Assembly: GCA_007695205.1 (NCBI GenBank)
Contig: REEF01000566.1
Location: forward strand, 1-7,635
Direction of reading: 5' to 3'
DNA from: Planctomycetaceae bacterium
Lineage (GTDB): Bacteria; Planctomycetota; Planctomycetia; Pirellulales; Pirellulaceae
Length of the DNA: 7,635 nt
The notes beneath the pieces are model-generated. The model ran no database searches. It saw only the letters and a list, made by a program, of their open reading frames with translations, and was not told the DNA's origin. The translations under genes were made by a program, and so were the position numbers. Of this stretch, positions 5,296 to 7,635 are shown in pieces; positions within the stretch are counted from its first letter, which is position 1, and each line of letters opens with the position of its first letter.

Positions 5296-7455
5296 TTAGG
5301 GCTCGCCGGTTTCCCAGCGGGCCAGCAGATCGGCCAGCCAGCGTTGATGGGACGGCGAGAACGCGGCGATCAGATGGCGGCTGATCGGATCGTATCGAAA
5401 CACACCGTCCGCTTCGTCCAGCCGCGCTTGCCGCATGGCCTCTTCCAACTGTTGCATCCATAAATCGATTTCGGACGGGGCGGCCAACAAGCCTTCCAGC
5501 GGATGAAACTCGATGTCCCAGCGAGCGCGATCCGCTTCCGGTGAAGTGACTTGGACGGTGCTGGCATCGATGGTGCGGAAGGTCAAGTCCATCGGACCCA
5601 GCAGGTCCATCAAGGCCTGGCCCAAAGGCACATCGTCAGCCACCAGCGTTATTTCGGCTGCAGGAGTCCATCCCATCTGGCCCAGCGCATGCCAATCGAC
5701 TAGGATCTGCAGCCCGGTGTCTCGCGTGATCTGCTGCAGGATCTGGAGCATCGGCACCGGTTGGTCATAGCGGATGCGGATTCGTTCCTGTAGTAGCGTG
5801 TCGGCGCGTTGGCAGCGGAGATCCAATCGCATGAGCTGCGGATCCAGATTCGTTGTCGGCGACAAACCTCGGGCGACTCGCAACCGCTCGCAGAACAACA
5901 AAGCTCGTAACAGCACGGTGTCCTGGTGCCGGATCACCAGATCCGGTAACTCGGTGACCAGCTCTCCCGCCCCCCCCTGAACCTCCCATGAATCCGGTTC
6001 GACCATCGTCATGATCCAATCAGCCAACCGATCTAACTGGTCCTCCGAATCCTGGACGAGATCGCCTACCGGGTGGCGGACACGGCGCAGTGGGTTGTCG
6101 GCCGGAGCGATGCGGGTGATCAGCAACTGGTCTTGATCGTGCAAATAACCGAGCCCCAACGGGCGAATCGCAGCGACCAGCATGTCGCCAACCTGGGTAT
6201 TCGTCGCTTGGACCTTCACGGGTGAATCAGGGCGGAGCCTTAGCAGAGCCAGCGCGTCGGGGTCTAAAGAGATCGGGATGGTGCTCAAGCCCGTGACCAT
6301 GTGGGTAAAGGCGATCAACGGCATCCCCGGGATATCGACTGCCGGGATGGTGTCCTGCAACCGCTCCGGGATGTTCACCTGGCGAGGCTCGGGACGCGGC
6401 ATCGAGGACCCGTCATCCGATGCATCCTCCCAATGTTCCATGTCCGGCATCGGTTCGCCATTCTCGAGCCCTTCCTGCGACGCATCCACCTGATAGGGCT
6501 GGTCCTGGATGAACGGTGCAAAGGAAGGCAATACCCGAGTCGGCGGGGAATCCTCCGTCAGATCCTGATCGTCGATCTGACGTTCTCCCACATCCGGGAC
6601 CACGGGCTCGGTCTGCTGGACAGCATCCGGATCAGCGATCTGCGATCGCTCGGTTTCCTCGTTCATCGCCGGATCGACCGGTTCCGTCGTCCCCGGCTCC
6701 TGCCGCTGGTCTGCATCCGCTGCATCCGAAGGATCTTCCGCAAGTTCGCCGGGCGAGTCGGCCGTTTCCGGCTGCTCCACGGCCGCGTCACCGGTCGTAT
6801 CGGACGGCTTGTCTTCGGGTTGGCCGTCGAATGGGTCTTCAGGTTGGTCTTCGGGTTGGTCGTCCGGTACATCCTTGGGGGCAACCGGCGACGGTGGGGC
6901 GTCCGGTGGAGGGTCTGTTCGAGTTGCCAGGTCGCCGGTGCGCGACGCCCAGAAGCCGACCAACAGGATTGACAGCGAGATCCCCAACATGGCCGCCCCG
7001 CCGATCATCAACCATTGGCGTCGATCCTCTGTGGCCTGGGACACCCAATGATCGTCGGGCAACAGCGGCGGGGCCGTGGGCTCGGTTGCCTCGGCGCCCA
7101 CGGCTGCGTCCGGTGGTACAGGCGTTGTCGCGGGCGGTGTTCCGGTCTCCACAGGCGTCGACGGTTTGGGCTTGGGGGCTCGCGGCGGTTCCGCAGTCGG
7201 CTCGTCCGTCAACGCGTCAGGCCGCTGGTCCAACGGCAAACCGGCTGGCAGGCTCAGTTCGGGCAGATCCGGCGGCTGGATCTCGTCGACCGTATCGCAA
7301 TCCTCGTCCGCCGCGTGGGGATTGGCACCTTCCGGTGGGCTGACCAGCACCATGCTACCGCATTTCGGGCAGATCAGGATCTCGCCGATCGCCGACGTAT
7401 CGCGCACGTTCAGCCGCTTCTGGCACGTGGTGCAGAGAATCGAGAACTGTTCCAC
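5296..7455 (-). CDS. Zinc-ribbon, single-helix membrane protein with acidic linker and possible secretin-N/STN-like modules
   Basis: The 719-residue protein begins at a GTG (7453-7455); an in-frame stop lies five codons upstream and GGGG sits nearby as ribosome site. Residues 1-40 form a zinc ribbon with CxxC pairs Cys8/Cys11 and Cys29/Cys32. A Pro/Asp/Glu-rich stretch (40-147) leads to one transmembrane helix (about 148-170), then a long disordered acidic linker (175-360) with QPED repeats. The C-terminal half (about 365-719) looks folded. Segments 372-450 and 550-640 have the beta-alpha-beta rhythm and 'GDMLVAAIRPLGLGY / LGQALMDLLGPMDL' style helices seen in STN/secretin N-domains, but this is a weak call. 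With an N-in helix, the ribbon would be cytoplasmic and the folded half outside. The function is unknown. There is no secretin barrel, kinase or peptidase motif. The gene ends 4 bp from the convergent ligase gene, leaving little room for a terminator. Confidence 0.8.
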   Translation of the reverse strand: MEQFSILCTTCQKRLNVRDTSAIGEILICPKCGSMVLVSPPEGANPHAADEDCDTVDEIQPPDLPELSLPAGLPLDQRPDALTDEPTAEPPRAPKPKPSTPVETGTPPATTPVPPDAAVGAEATEPTAPPLLPDDHWVSQATEDRRQWLMIGGAAMLGISLSILLVGFWASRTGDLATRTDPPPDAPPSPVAPKDVPDDQPEDQPEDPFDGQPEDKPSDTTGDAAVEQPETADSPGELAEDPSDAADADQRQEPGTTEPVDPAMNEETERSQIADPDAVQQTEPVVPDVGERQIDDQDLTEDSPPTRVLPSFAPFIQDQPYQVDASQEGLENGEPMPDMEHWEDASDDGSSMPRPEPRQVNIPERLQDTIPAVDIPGMPLIAFTHMVTGLSTIPISLDPDALALLRLRPDSPVKVQATNTQVGDMLVAAIRPLGLGYLHDQDQLLITRIAPADNPLRRVRHPVGDLVQDSEDQLDRLADWIMTMVEPDSWEVQGGAGELVTELPDLVIRHQDTVLLRALLFCERLRVARGLSPTTNLDPQLMRLDLRCQRADTLLQERIRIRYDQPVPMLQILQQITRDTGLQILVDWHALGQMGWTPAAEITLVADDVPLGQALMDLLGPMDLTFRTIDASTVQVTSPEADRARWDIEFHPLEGLLAAPSEIDLWMQQLEEAMRQARLDEADGVFRYDPISRHLIAAFSPSHQRWLADLLARWETGEP
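6811..6859 (-). repeat. Short in-frame repeats encoding QPED in the acidic linker
   Basis: TCTTCAGGTTGG (6836-6847) and TCTTCGGGTTGG (6848-6859) are adjacent 12-bp units, and a third copy lies at 6812-6823. On the minus strand each encodes QPED. The period is a multiple of three, so gain or loss of units would keep the frame. Confidence 0.75.
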
Positions 7456-7521
7456 ATTCGCCCCATTCTAACTGGAAATCGCTCATCCCTTCGTCACGGT
7501 GCTTCGCCTGCCACCTCTCGA

Positions 7522-7551
7522 ATTATTCACCAGATCAGGCAAGCAGGTCAA
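7522..7551 (-). promoter_or_regulatory. Sigma70-type promoter for the zinc-ribbon membrane protein gene
   Basis: On the minus strand TTGACC (7546-7551) is followed after 18 bases by AATAAT (7522-7527). The match to TTGACA/TATAAT is good (five of six for the first, four or more for the second). Transcription would start near 7515, giving a leader of about 60 bases before the GTG at 7455. It is the best promoter in the window. I see nothing assignable in the remaining 84 bases beyond it. Confidence 0.6.
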
Positions 7552-7635
7552 GCGTTGCCTCCCCAGAAGCTGGCGGTCGGTTAGTGCTATTGGCGCTGGA
7601 AGCCGTGGTTCCCGCTGGCTGGCTTATCAACGTGC

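Noticed and set aside
6301..7343. Long plus-strand open frames (6301-6972 and 6516-7343)
   Set aside because: Both are opposite the zinc-ribbon gene's Pro/Asp/Glu-rich codons. Translations are Arg-rich and low in complexity, typical of antisense shadows in GC-rich DNA.

Overview
The window looks like chromosomal DNA of a planctomycete, probably of the Pirellulaceae type. This is inferred from gene content, not from a marker gene. It combines a large protein with a zinc ribbon, one membrane helix and an acidic linker, a SEX4-like phosphatase, weak Shine-Dalgarno signals, one clear GTG start, and loosely packed genes that switch strand often in moderately GC-rich DNA. There is no rRNA, tRNA, phage gene, transposase or CRISPR array.

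Layout from left to right. Positions 1-481 (minus) hold the N-terminal 160 residues of a class 2 dihydroorotate dehydrogenase, cut by the window edge. A 179-bp divergent gap follows. Positions 661-1275 (plus) encode a small dual-specificity phosphatase whose motifs resemble plant glucan phosphatases of the SEX4/LSF2 group. Its 3' end overlaps tail-to-tail by 68 bp with a minus-strand gene (1208-2107) for a membrane-anchored SGNH/GDSL hydrolase. Upstream of that, also on the minus strand, lies a bacterial non-heme ferritin (2231-2740), followed at its 3' end by a hairpin (2173-2200).

Positions 2741-3150 are a 410-bp divergent intergenic region. It carries a 121-bp palindromic, MITE-like element (2797-2917) with 14-bp perfect terminal inverted repeats, two 33-bp internal direct repeats and a near-perfect 7-bp flanking duplication.

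Positions 3151-5291 (plus) are a tightly coupled pair: a HEAGH zinc metallopeptidase-like protein and a D-Ala-D-Ala-ligase-like ATP-grasp enzyme, joined by a 4-bp ATGA overlap. This is the best candidate for an uncharacterised system. One protein has the motifs of an amide-bond hydrolase, the other those of an amide-bond-forming ligase, and neither has a signal peptide. Only 4 bp after its stop, the convergent 5296-7455 minus-strand gene ends. It encodes a 719-residue zinc-ribbon, single-helix, acidic-linker protein with a folded C-terminal half that may contain secretin-N/STN-like modules. A good sigma70-type promoter (7522-7551, minus) precedes it.

Apart from the peptidase/ligase pair, the genes appear to be independent housekeeping or accessory units. 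Nothing in the sequence ties ferritin, phosphatase and hydrolase to one pathway.
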